From Sporothrix humicola (Eukaryota > Ascomycota > Sordariomycetes > Ophiostomatales > Ophiostomataceae), in NCBI GenBank assembly GCA_021396245.1, contig WNYE01000050.1, positions 124,001 to 188,000 of the forward strand: a stretch of 64,000 bases of DNA, in the 5' to 3' direction. How positions within the stretch are numbered: the stretch's first letter is position 1; each line of letters starts with the position of its first letter. Below the pieces are notes generated by a model, which worked only from the letters and a program-made list of their open reading frames with translations, searched no databases and had not been told where the DNA came from. Both the position numbers and the translations under genes were made by a program. Positions 44,392 to 55,300 of this stretch are shown here, piece by piece.

Positions 44392-45083
44392 TGACTCTCA
44401 AGTGATGACCCCATGGCTCGCAAGTGACGCCCCCGTGGCTCCGTCTATGCTTTCCGGCTCCTGCCGCCCGAGGCTTCAAGCCCGGGCCGTCTGGTCCGCG
44501 GCATCAAGCCGGCGGCTTGATTCGCGCCGCGCCGCACGGCCGCCCCCCGGCAAGCCCCCCCACAAGTCCCCCCACAAGGTGCCGCCCACGGCACCTTACA
44601 AGCATTCGTCCACTCGACGGTGCTGTTTTGGGCCCTCGCCCAAGGCGGAGGCTTTTGCCCCGCCCGCTCGACTGGTCGGTCCTCCGCCGCCTCCGACCCA
44701 TGGCCGCCCATGTTTTTATATGGCATGCAGTGCCCGGGCCCCCCTCTCCCCTAGAGTGGCCGGAAGCGTTTAGCAACGGTTACGATATGGGGGTTGGGGG
44801 GCCGCGAAGCAAGTAACACGGGTGGAAGTGAAGATGAAATGGAAATGGAAATGGGCGATGTGCCCGTTGTGGGCTTCCGCCCATCGCCGCCCGTGGCTTC
44901 AAGTCCGCGGCCAGTCTCGCGCTGGCCGAGCCGCCGCCCCCGCAAGACCCCCCCACAAGGTCCACGCCCACATGCCCCGCCGCAAGCCCCCCCACACGGC
45001 CCTTTACAAGGTCCCCGCTCATGGCGGTGCCAGTTTTGGCCCGCCAGCTCACGTGGCCGGTCCTCCGCCCCCCCAAAGGCTTA

Positions 45084-45207
45084 CCGGCCAAGGTCGACAC
45101 CAAGATGGCCTGGGTTGGCAAAGATTTTGTCAACCCAGTGACTTACGTCTATGAGTTGACGCCGTCTGATCTCGAAGAGTTCAACGCCGCTATCGATCAC
45201 TTCAAGA
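45084..45207 (+). pseudogene. N-terminal exon fragment of a TauD/TfdA-like dioxygenase
   Basis: An open segment encodes AWVGKDF followed by TYVYELTPSDLEEFNAAI and HFK, the typical N-terminal strand and helix of fungal TauD/TfdA (clavaminate-synthase-like) Fe(II)/2-oxoglutarate dioxygenases. It ends at a perfect donor (gtaagt, 45208) with an intron to 45292 (branch ctaac, acceptor gccag), but the sequence after the intron is repeat mosaic, not dioxygenase. So only the first exon and its intron were captured or survive. No HxD iron motif is present. Confidence 0.6.
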
Positions 45208-45292
45208 GTAAGTCATCAACCTTCTCCCAATGCTACACTCATCAATCTTGTCTTTTTTTTATGAGAATCAACTAACATCTCATTGTTGCCAG
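45208..45292 (+). other. Well-preserved spliceosomal intron behind the dioxygenase fragment
   Basis: 85 nt, gtaagt donor, actaac branch and gttgccag acceptor, all consensus despite the dead surroundings. Confidence 0.6.
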
Positions 45293-45908
45293 TGCGTGCC
45301 CCCGGCACCCCCCAAGCCCACCCGGTCTATCTCGGCGTTCAGCCGTTTGTTGATATGGCTACAATACCATGGGTGCTGGAGAGCGGGCTAAGACGGGATA
45401 GAAATGGAAATGGAGATGGGCATGGTGCTCGGTGGGCCTCTGCCCACCGCCAACCCCCCAGACCCCCCTACAAGGCACTTGGAGCGGCCCCAGGAACGGC
45501 TCTTGGCACGGCCCCTCGAGAGTTCCCGCTCATAAGCCCCCCCGCAAGCCCCCCACAAGGCCTCATCAAGGTCCCCGCCCACGGCGGTGCCATTTTGGCC
45601 CGCCAGCTCATGACCCGCCAGCTCACTCGGTCTACATTGGTGTGCATGGTGCCCGGTGTGGGCCTCCGCCCACCGCCACCATGAACGGCCCCTAGCAAGC
45701 CCCCCAACATGGCCCCTCCAAGGTCCACGCCCACGGCGGCGCCATTTTGGCCCGCCAGCTCATGGCCCGCCAGCTCATGTGGCCGGCCCATCGCCCGCCG
45801 CCACCCCCGGCAAACGGTGCCCGGCGTGGGACTCCGCCCACCTCCAAGCTAGGGGGTCGTGCTTTCTCCACGAGGGCATTTCTTCGGTTACGACTCATTG
45901 TCGAGGGA

Positions 45909-45936
45909 GGTCTCCCCGGCAAAGCCCGGGGAGACC
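45909..45936. repeat. Isolated GC-rich hairpin
   Basis: GGTCTCCCCGG and CCGGGGAGACC, 11 perfect pairs with a 6-base loop. It differs in loop and anchor from both other families. Confidence 0.65.
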
Positions 45937-46460
45937 ATTCCCATCAACGAGCCCGTTCAAGAGCCCATCCTGGCCCGACCGCCGGGAGAGCTTCGAGGAC
46001 GACGCCCGGGTGGCCGCCCCCAAAGACAGACCACGCCGGCTTCCGGGCCAATCTAGGTGGTCGCCCGCTTCCCGCGAGACCCGGTTGTCGTCTGCTTCTT
46101 GAGATCCGTTGTGGCACTGGCCATTCAGTGTTCGGGCTGGCTTTTGAGTTGCCGCGGACATGGCCGTTTGGCATTTCGAGCCGATGCCACCGTGGTGGCC
46201 CCCGGGAGGACAAAATCAGTTCTCCCGGGGATCCCGATCCACGTGCGGCCGGATGGGCTATTCCCAAGGATGCCCCCTCCTCCCCCGAGTCAACGCCTGG
46301 AAGGCGTGGCATTGAACACCGATGCCGCAGTCGATGGTGTGGGGCTCGGGATGAACAAATTCTCCCGGCCAACCTGTTCAAGGATGCCGTGGCCGCGGCC
46401 TACCCCGAACAGTTGTGCTCCTGGGCGGAGATATAAACTCCGCGGGGATGGTCCCCGGTC

Positions 46461-47621
46461 GACCACTCCAAGATGGGGGTTCCCACATCTGGCATTTTGA
46501 GGTGGTGGGGGATTCTTTGTCTATGAGGAGAGTGGGTGTTGAGAGACATTGTCTGTTCTGTATTCTTTTAGTATTAATTTATTCATCGCGTCTAATGATT
46601 ATCGTCAATGTTTGTTCTCTTGATAATTCAATCCATTTTATGTATGATGAGGGATCAACGCACCAAGCGAGACCATAGTGCCGGAGATGTGAAAATGTGG
46701 GCCTGGAGTTAAGCTTTAAACAAAAATTCATCTCCGTAACCCGTATCTGTCCGCCCTACGAGGTTGGAGAATGTAGAAGGATGCAGAGTTGAACGCGGCG
46801 GTGAGAATCCGACGACCGAGCCGTCTTCAGCCGCATCTCCTCGTTTCGTCCGTCTGGAGACCGCTCGGACGACACAGCTCGGCGACGGGCGGTATAATAG
46901 ATGCACCTTCTCGTCACTTTCTCGCGACCTGGTCGGCGTTCACTTATGTTAGGCCGTCGTCTGTTTGCACGTCTGTTGGCCGTGCCCTGTCCTAGATGCA
47001 TTGCATTAGGTCTTACGGAACACTCACGATCCACCCCAAAGAGACAGACAACCAAACAGCGCCCGACTGTGGAGAGCGAGAGGGGAAGCTCCAGAATCCC
47101 ATCCTACCCTATCCTCGTCCCAGAATCCTACGATCCTGATCGTTCATCCTCCAATACCATCTCGACGTTTCCGGCACTGCGGCACAGGATTGCTGGGAAC
47201 GACGCTAAATGCTCACGCCCAGTAGGGCCGATGTGCATCAAAGCTCCATGAAGAAACGGCCAAACTGGCCGTCTCGCTCTCGCGTCTTTTATTGCCCGCT
47301 TACTTGACAGTCCTCCCGTCCTTCCTACCGTTGCTCGCGTTCGTCGTGAGGTCGTATTTGCCGTACACCCCACATTCGCGCCGATTGTTGCCAACAGCCC
47401 TTTTTTGTGACAAAACGAGCAGGCCTCCCACGGAACCGGACCTGTTTCTGATATCTTTATTGGCCCGGACGTGTTTGTCATAATTATGCATCGCGGGGAA
47501 GGTGACAGCGGTATGTCTCCGGTCTGTACGAGGGCGGAATGGGACGAAAGACTTAAGAAGATGGGACCGCCCAGCCATTTCGTCTGATGAGGTCAGACAA
47601 GACATCAGTCCAACCGCCACC
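46461..47621. other. Intergenic region upstream of the amidohydrolase
   Basis: No recognisable gene. 46550-46650 is AT-rich like a 3' flank. The remainder has ordinary composition with small unrelated frames on both strands. Confidence 0.45.
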
Positions 47622-49127
47622 ATGTCTACGTAAGTTGGGACCAAATCCCACGCCGGATGAACATTATTTCACTGACAGTTTAGCTCCATCCTCTTTGAAG
47701 ACGCCACGATCCTGTCGTTTGACGACGCGACGAAGCGCATCAAAGTCGTCTCGCCCGGCTCGCTCTTGGTCACCGACGACAAGATTGCCGCCATCTACGA
47801 CGCCGACACGCCCGTTCCGTCCGACCTGCCTGCCAACACCGAGCGCGTCTCTGCCAAGGGCAAGATCATCTCGCCCGGCTTTGTTGATACGCACCGCCAC
47901 GGCTGGCAGACAGCGTTCCGCACGATCGGTGGCAATACGACGCTGCCCGAGTACTTTTACCGCTACGGCCAGTTTGCGTCGCTCGGCTCGTTCTCGGCCG
48001 ACGATGTCTATGTCGGACAGCTCGCCGGTCTCTACGAGTGCATCAATGCAGGCGTGACCACGACGCTGGACCATGCGCACCACTGCTGGGATGCGGCCAC
48101 CAGCAAGGCCGGGCTGGACGCGTCGATTGACAGCGGTCTGCGGGTGTACTGGTGCTACACGTTCCACGACATCTCGAACGGCTTTGACCATGCGCAGCAG
48201 CTTGACGTGGCCGAGAGTCTGCGGAAGGATCCCCGCCTCGACTCGTCGCCCTCGTCGTTTGGCGTCGCTTACGACGGCTGGGAAATGAGCCCGCCCGAGA
48301 CGGTGCAGTCGGTCGTGGAGTATATCACGACAAAGGACATTCCCGTGCTCACGACGCACTCGCTGGGCGGCCCTTGGGTGATTGACAACGGCCCGACCGT
48401 CTTGGAGAAGCACAAAGTGCTCAACACGCCGGTGCCCGTCGTCATCTCCCACGCATCCTTTATGTCCGAAAAGGACGTCGAGCTCCTGCGGTCGTCCAAC
48501 CAGTACGTCTCCATCACGCCTGAGTCCGAGATGCACTATGGCCACGACAACGAGCACTCCCACGAGATTATGGACCAGTGCTGTTTGGGAGTGGACACCC
48601 ACTTTACGTTCTCGACCGACATGGTCCTGCAGGCCAGGCTTTGGCTGCAGGCGACGCGCCGTGATCTATACAGAAAAACGCTCGCCACCAACCACGTCGG
48701 CCACCCCAACCCGTTTGATGTCGAGCAGGCCTTTTACCTCGCGACGGCGGCCGGTGGACTTGCGCTGCGCCGACCCGACCTCGGTGTCATCCGCGTCGGC
48801 GCCAAGGCCGACCTGGTGGTATTTGACGGCGACTCGCCCAACATGCTGGGGTTCGTCGACCCCATCGCCGCCGTCCTCCTGCACTCCAACGTCGGCGACG
48901 TCCGCCATGTCTTGGTGGATGGCAAATGGCGCAAAAAGGACGGCGCTCTCCTGCCCGCCGTCAACACTAACGCCGACTGGGAGTCCGACATCAAGCCCAA
49001 GTTCCTCGACAGTGCCAAGGGCATCCAGGCCAAATGGGCCGCCCGCCCGCTGCCCCAGGTCGAGGGCAAGCTGTTCGAGGTGACGCCGATTGCCGTCACC
49101 GAGAAGGTCAATGTGCTCAGGAAGTAG
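47622..49127 (+). CDS. Amidohydrolase (TRZ/ATZ-like metal-dependent deaminase/hydrolase)
   Basis: 483 residues; a tiny first exon 47622-47629 (ATG in a strong CCACCATG context) and exon 47684-49127. Cytosolic amidohydrolase-superfamily TIM barrel: GFVDTHRHGWQ holds the HxH metal pair, LTTHSLGG and ISHASFM supply further His ligands, and FSTDM the conserved Asp. The N- and C-terminal beta-sandwich strands (GKIISPGF; GAKADLVVFDGDSP) are present. It resembles chlorohydrolase/guanine-deaminase-like enzymes acting on ring or amide C-N bonds. It lies beside two disabled flavoenzyme genes and may be the surviving member of a former catabolic group. Confidence 0.87.
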
Positions 49128-49505
49128 GGTCGCCCTAGCTTGTTGATCTGAAATTGTTTGGCAGCGGGTAGTTTGCATATAGTGGAGCGGAATGAAAATA
49201 AATTGTCTGTTGGTACAAGCTTTGCATGTGTGCCGTGTTTCTTACTGTAGGTTGTTGCCCGCTGTGCTACATGATATTGACCAGATATGTAACGTAAGAA
49301 TGAGAATTTTATGTTGTTGGATCTCTCTTCTCTCCTTTGCGTTTTTTTTTTCTTTTTTTTCTTTTTTCTTTTTTTTTTCTTTTTTGAAAAATTGTTCGCA
49401 ATTAACCAAAACAAAACAATTATACATATATAAATCTACATAAGAAGGATATTGGACATGAGATTAGATTGAATAACTGTCCGGAAATGCAATGTACGTG
49501 TCTGC
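49128..49505. other. Convergent 3' region
   Basis: 3' flank shared by the amidohydrolase and the dead monooxygenase. T-rich run at 49335-49390; no gene. Confidence 0.5.
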
Positions 49506-50400
49506 CTACTTTATGATAAGAACCTCCCAACCAGCATCCTGACAGGAACGGGCCCGCCTTCTGTACTCGACCATACTGCCGGCATACCGCGCCACATTCC
49601 TCTCGCCTCGGCCCTTGACGTTGTGGTTAACGCCGGTCATCCAACTATCGACTTCGTTGAGGAGGGCGCCGTCGCTGCAGGCGACGACGTGCTCTGTCCA
49701 GGCATCCACAGCTTCAGCAGTTGGTTCGACATACGTGATGCCCTTTTCTGTGCAAGTCTCCAGCAAATCAGCCACCACCTTGACGACGTGCTCGATGCTG
49801 CGTGGGGCGTTGCCAAACGGCTGGTGCGGACCGAGGACCATGAACAGATTTGGGCACTGCGGGATGGTAATACCCAAGAACGTGCGCGGACGGTAGTCCA
49901 TCCAGACGGCCTTGTCGCTACCCTTGCCTGTAGAAATACCCATCAACGGAATGCCGTCCGTCCCTTGAATGTCCATGTCGACAAACGAGCCCGTAATAGC
50001 GTTGAAGCCTGTGGCAAACACGAGGACATCGAGCGCGTGTTCTTTGCCGTCGCTCGTCCGAATACCAGCCGGTGTCACCGTGTCGATGGGCGTCTCTTTG
50101 AGGTCCTCCAAATGTATATTGTCCTAGTTGAACGCTTCAAAGTAGCCGCTCTCCAGCGGCACACGACGCAGTCCAAAACCGTGGTCGGTCGGCACAAGCC
50201 GGGCAACGAGCTCTGGATCGTGCACCCTCGCCCGGATCTTGCCGGCAATAAACGCCGAGTACTCGTTGTTGGCCGCGCGGTCCGTGTATGAGTCGGAAAA
50301 CGCGCCGAGCCACTTGGCCATGCCAGGCTTGTTGTAAATTGTCTCGTAGTGGGCTTTTCGGTCCTCGGGGGAAACGTCGGCGTGTGGCTTTGTTTATCTG
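49506..50400 (-). pseudogene. Truncated flavin monooxygenase (Baeyer-Villiger-like), C-terminal part
   Basis: The frame from about 50392 down to 49506 encodes the C-terminal half of an FAD-dependent monooxygenase: KAHYETIYNKPGMAKW, then DVLVFATGFNAITG (the conserved ATG-containing strand), RTFLGITIPQCPNLFMV and GPHQPFGN. It is interrupted in frame by a TAG at 50124-50126 between FEAFN and DNIHLEDL. The N-terminal Rossmann and FAD-binding half is missing upstream. The TAG is compatible with a CAG to TAG change, the RIP-type CpA transition, but other origins are possible. Two independent lesions mean it is dead. Confidence 0.8.
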
Positions 50401-50532
50401 GTAGATTATTAACTCATTATTAACTCCCCATCGTCCATGTAACTACAGCTTGCTGCGGCCAACGCCCGCTTGCTCTTCCACAATGTCCCTCCACTCGGCC
50501 GACTCACCGACCCGCCAGCTCACACCATTGCC

Positions 50533-51787
50533 TCATTGTCCCTCACTGTTAGAAGGCTTCCTCCACTGCCACCGTGTCTCCGTCTGCTGGCCCCCCTCCA
50601 AAAGATCAACAACCCATTGCCCAAATACTGGCATCATCTTGAAGCCGTGGCCCGAGTTGCCGCTCAGTGTGATGAGCGAGTTCTGCGTGCCCGGCACAAA
50701 GTCGATGCAGTAGTTGGAGTCCGCCGTGTCCGAAACCCAGCACAGCTTGGTGTCCACAAACGGACGGTCGTCCATCCACAGCAGCGTCTCTCTTAAAAGC
50801 CGACGCAGCTTGGCCTCGTCCGCCGCGGGCAGTTTATTCGGTCGAAGGCCCCGACGATCGTCCGGTGGCAACGAAACGCCGTTCTGGCCGGTGTTTGTGT
50901 AACCCGCGCCCAATGGACACAGTTTGAACAGGCGGGTCTTGGGGTCGGGCTCAAAGAAGAATCCGAGATCACGGACATTGGTCGTCGGCAGGCCCCGAAG
51001 CAAGTCGCACTCTTCCTCGGTCAGCTGCACATGCGTCACGGACCAGCTGCACATGCGTCACGGACCAGCAGCGGGCGACATTGACGGCGTTGGCCCCGAG
51101 CTGTGGGACGAGTGCGGCGCCGTGGGCGCCAAGTGCGCAAACGACCAGGTCGGCCGGATGTGTCTTGCCGTCCGCCGTTTGCACGCCCGTGACTTTGCCA
51201 TTGTTTGCATACTGAAGACGGACAGCACGGCCGGTCTTTTCACCCAGGATGGACCGCACGCCGCGCGCCGACACATGCTCCCAGACCGCCTTCAAGCAGT
51301 TAGCCTAGTGTGCATACCCGCCGAGAGCGTTGATGTATCCCTTGAAGCCGCTGAGAGGGCCCGTCAGCTGCCATGCATGCTTGCGGAACGCCTCGGCCCC
51401 GTCTAGCCGCTGGATTCCGGGCGCAAACACGGGGTGCTTCTCGACCGATGCCAGACTTTTTTCGAGCGTCGCCACGGCCTTTTCGGGCGCGCTGCTGCTC
51501 GTCGCCATAATTTAGCCCGTCTGGTGGTAGTGCGGCGCAAACAGCGGCGTCTTCCACTTTTCGATGGCTTGGAGGGCGAGGTCCGTATAGAAGGCGTCTT
51601 CGTATTCCGCGCGCACAATCTTGTTGAGGTCGTAGGCGGCCGAGTAGGGCGATGGGATGGCGACGGCTCGTTCGATGATAGTGACATTGGTGTAGCCCGC
51701 CTCGACCAGGTACAAGGCCGTCGACAGGCCCCAGGCGCCGCCGCCAACAATCCCAACACGGGCGTTCTTGTCGGCCATGATGTGCAT
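50533..51787 (-). pseudogene. Disabled FAD-dependent amine oxidase (sarcosine/fructosyl-amino-acid oxidase type)
   Basis: From the ATG at 51778 or 51787, the dinucleotide-binding start GIVGGGAWGLSTALYLVEAG is followed by YDLNKIVRAEYED and, near the end, LITLSGNSGHGFKMMPVFG, the C-terminal FAD contact of this family. The reading frame is broken three times: TAA at 51512-51514, TAG at 51305-51307, and a perfect 22-base tandem duplication at 51022-51065 that shifts the frame. Apart from these, the gene is nearly complete in length (about 410 codons), so inactivation looks recent. Confidence 0.85.
51022..51065. repeat. 22-base tandem duplication inside the dead oxidase gene
   Basis: Two exact copies of a 22-base unit starting CAGCTGCACATGCG. 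It inserts 22 bases and shifts the frame. Confidence 0.9.
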
Positions 51788-52384
51788 CAGTATCAGTTGT
51801 CACTTATCTTGCGAAGTACTCTTGTTGACACACATCTACACCCTTCGTGTACTTCTTTTATCTCACATTTCAATCATATACATATCCATTATTGAAGACA
51901 TATCTTGAACAAAACTGGTATCATGACAACATCGGCCACTGGTCGGCCAGTTCGCCGTAGTGCGTCGGTGAGTTGGCCGACATCCAAATCGGCACGCTAA
52001 CCCTTTTGGGCCTTGTAAGTTCCCTAAGCCTCGTTCACACACTTAAACACCGAGCGGCCCCGAATCATCTCCTGGTGGCATCTACTGATACGGTTCTATT
52101 TCGACTAGGTTCTTGTGCTTTTGGGTTTATCTTTTTTTTTTTTTTTTTTTTTTTTTTGGTGCGTATTGTGACACTTTTTTTGTCTTTTTATTTCGTTTTT
52201 TGGTCGGCATTTTATTTTCAAACTCTTTGTGTTTCCAGCCAAAAAAAAATTCAAGAGATGAAGGAAAAAGAGGAGAAAGAAAAAAAGAAGGAGAAAGAAA
52301 AAAGAGAGGGAAAGAAAAACAGAAAAAGAAAGAAAGAAAGAAAGAGAAAGAGAGAACCAACCCCAACACGCTCACTCACTGCGA
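51788..52384. other. Spacer with T25 run and long purine tract
   Basis: 25 consecutive T at 52132-52156, then an almost pure A/G run at 52261-52356 (one C). No gene. Confidence 0.6.
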
Positions 52385-55300
52385 TCAACACGCGCCGAGG
52401 GGTCCTATGGTGACCGGCTTGAAACTCGCCTTAAACGCCTTGTGCGGACACGTATTGACGACCGCCCCGTAGGTGCAGTAGTCGGTGCCAAAGCTCGGCG
52501 AGCTGCCGACCTTGCCCAGGTCCGAACACGTGTCCGCCTTGAGCGAGCCCTCCAGTGTCGTCTTGGGCGTGTTGTTGGGCGCCGTAATGGTCCAGCGCAC
52601 GTCACTCCCGCGGTAGTTGACGGCCTGCAGGCCAAATCCGTTGCAGCAGTTGCGCCCGTCTACGCCGCTCTTCGACCAGACGCTGGTCCCGCCGTTGCAC
52701 CCCATGGTCCAGTCGCCGTCGTCGGTGGCCGCGAAAAAGTAGGCCGACTGCCCAAAGGTGGACGTGGCGTAGAACGCGTAGAAGCACGTGTATGGCTGCG
52801 GGCCTTTGGGTGCCGGAGGAGGGGGCGGAGGCGGAGGCGTAGGCGGGGTCGGGGATGGTGGAGGTGGCGTGGGCAGCGTATGGGCGGGGGCCGACTGCGC
52901 GGGTGGCGGGCCATGCCCATTGCCGGACCCACCACCTCCGTTTCCGTTTCCGTTTCCGTTTCCACTGCCACTTGGTCCTGTGCCGCCTGGACTGATGATA
53001 CCACCGCCGGCGTACGTCCCGTTTCGGCTGTCCTTGTAGGGGTTGTTCGGGTCGAGCGGGTCGCCGTAAAAGGGCGGAGGGCCGTCGGGCCACTCGTCAC
53101 AGTACCAGTCACTGTTGCAGGCCAGGCCACAGGTACCTGGCCCCAAGAGCGGCCCCAGCAGAGCCCCGAGCTTCACCACGCGGTCTGCAAGTCCATGTCC
53201 ACCCGCGGGACCGCCACCGTCACCGGCACAGATCGGCCCCGGCTCACCCGGCTGCCAGGTGATGGCGCTTCCCGGAGGTTGCTCCTGGCCTTCGTGGCCT
53301 TCTTGATCTTGGTCTGGGTCTGGTTCTGCGTCGACAACGTCGCTCCAAAAGGCCAGTTCTGTCCAGAATCGGTCGTTGCCGACATCTGGGCACAGTGCCT
53401 TTTGTGCCGGGCTCATGACGGCGAGGTCCGCCGGGTCGAGACAGGACCAGCCCGTGCCCTCCATGGCTTTGGGCGGGACCTGACCGTTCCACACGGTCGA
53501 CCGTTTGGGACCATTTGGCGCTGCGCGTGGCTGGTTGGGTTGTCGTGGTTGTTGAGGTTGTTGTGGTTGTTGTTGTGGCACAGGTGGCGAAAGCGCGACT
53601 TGACGAGAAAGCTTTGCGACAAGGTATTTCTAAGACGGATGCCAGTATGGTCAATACAGAGAAGAAGAAAAAAATGAAAAAGAGAAAGAAAGCAAAAAAA
53701 AAGAAGAAAAACACGTACCACGTGAGCCGGGTCCTTGAGTTTCTGTTGCAAAACCGGGTGCGGGACGGCCCGATAGCCGGCAATTAGGCCAGCAACGAGC
53801 GGTGCAGCTGCAAAAAGAGCGGGACCGGCCGCCGTGTTAGTTCAATCTTTCGTACGTCGTAATCAGGCAGCATGGAGTCAACGCACCAAATGAGGTTCCG
53901 TCCGCGCGGACATAGGCATCCACAGCGCCAAAGGCCGGCACCCGAATGTCGACGCCGGGAGCGTAGGTTTTGACAATGGCGGTGTTTTCGCGGCTGAACG
54001 TGGCCAGGTCGCCGTCCAGGTCCACGGCGCCGACAATCACCAGGGCCTCGGACATGCTGCGGAGGGCCCTTTGGTTCTCGAGGGTGCGCCGGCCCGCAAA
54101 CGGCAGTGTCTGCACCAGGACCGGGTCGCCAAACGCCTGTGGCAGCGTCCGTGTCAAGTCTGCCGTCTGGCCCTCGTTGCCTGCGGCGATTGCAAAGACC
54201 GCGCCCGTTTTGTGTATTTCCAGCATGATGGCGACTAAGGGGAGCAAGAAACATAAAAGGTGGACCTGTTGTTAGCCATGTAACGGGACTATGTTGGCAT
54301 AGAGAAGAATGTATTGAACATACGCAGCATGCTGTCAAAGGCAGCGTCTTGCGGGTTGCGTACGGTCCGCGTGAAGCCGTGGCTGAGGTTGATTACCGAG
54401 GACGTGCCCGCACCCGCGGCCGCAATGTGCTCCAGGACGGTCACGTACGCCTCGAGCATGCGGATCCGTATGATCAGTAGCCCCGCCGAGGCCGTCGGTA
54501 TCTGGCCATCCCAGCCGGCCGAGGCGGCTAGGACGTGTGCTTTGCGGGCCACACCCAGCGTCTTGCCCGAGACCATGGCAGACACCCACGTGGCATGCTT
54601 CTCCGTTTTCTGGTACGGCGACGTGCGCCCGCCGTAGGAGAGCATGTCCAGGCCCTGCACCGGGTTATCGGCAAACTCCCGGTGGAGGTTGGCGGCGCAT
54701 CCGCCGGGCTCGATCACGTAGACGTTTTGGCCAGCGCCCTGGGTCTGGTGGTAGTAGTAGCTGTAGTACGTTCCGCCGGGCGCCTGTGAGAAGGGCGGCA
54801 CGTTCCATGGCACGGTCCGCGGCACGGAGATGAACGAGGGCGCCCACGACTCTGTGCGCTCGTAGACCAGGGCCTCTCGCCTGTTTGACCGTGGTGGCTG
54901 TGGTGGCTGTGGCGTCGCAACGTCCGAAACCAGGTACAGTGGTGTAAAGATCTATGCCCGGAATTGATCAGGATCATGAGCATCCAATGCTAGTAATGTA
55001 CACGAGACCCTAGACACGTATACTTTATGCTTTACTTACCTTGTCTTTCAACGGCGACAGGTTCAGCAGCTGGTCCCGCAGGCCCTGCGTGTATTACTCA
55101 AGGTGGTACCCTGCTGTGAAGCGCCTGTGGGACGGTGCGTGGATGGTCGTGAACGAGAGGCTGTACACCGTGTCGTCGCCGGGAACCCTGTATTTGAATG
55201 CAGACAGGTGCGCCTCGACAAAGCTCCAGTCAAACGGATCCCGCAGAATGATCGCCATCGGATACGGCATCTGGCAATCGACCGGGATGTTATCGGGTCC

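Larger units (their letters stand above)
45007..45761. repeat. Three copies of a ~45-base word
   Basis: CAAGGTCC(C/A)CGC followed by a GGCGGTGCCATTTTGGCCC-like core and CGCCAGCTCA begins at 45007, 45567 and 45719. CCCGCCAGCTCA is doubled again within copies 2 and 3. Confidence 0.75.
44869..45841. repeat. Hairpin family 2: four GTGGGC/GCCCAC tetraloop hairpins
   Basis: Members at 44869-44884, 45431-45448, 45658-45673 and 45826-45841. Loops are TTCC, CTCT, CTCC and CTCC. Three lie just downstream of GGTGC or TGTGC words. Confidence 0.6.
43271..46460. other. GC-rich mosaic of degenerate repeats and hairpins, no intact gene
   Basis: About 3.2 kb of Pro/Ala/Arg-coding-like GC-rich DNA, open in several frames at once, without a family-recognisable protein. 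It contains at least two intron-like modules, five anchors CTCGCCCAAG or CTCGCCCATG followed by palindromes, four GTGGGC/GCCCAC hairpins, three copies of a roughly 45-base word and a captured dioxygenase-like exon. The segments look like local duplications that have diverged. It is not RIP-mutated, which fits repeat units too short to trigger RIP. Confidence 0.6.

Noticed and set aside
44048..44816. Long Pro/Arg/Ala-rich frames in the GC-rich mosaic
   Set aside because: Several frames are open at once, none has a domain, and the hairpins and repeats explain the sequence better.
52442..53677. 411-codon plus-strand frame opposite the end of the chitinase-subtilase gene
   Set aside because: Low-complexity Arg/Gly/Val translation; the minus strand has the splice-consistent frame and a Cys-rich domain.
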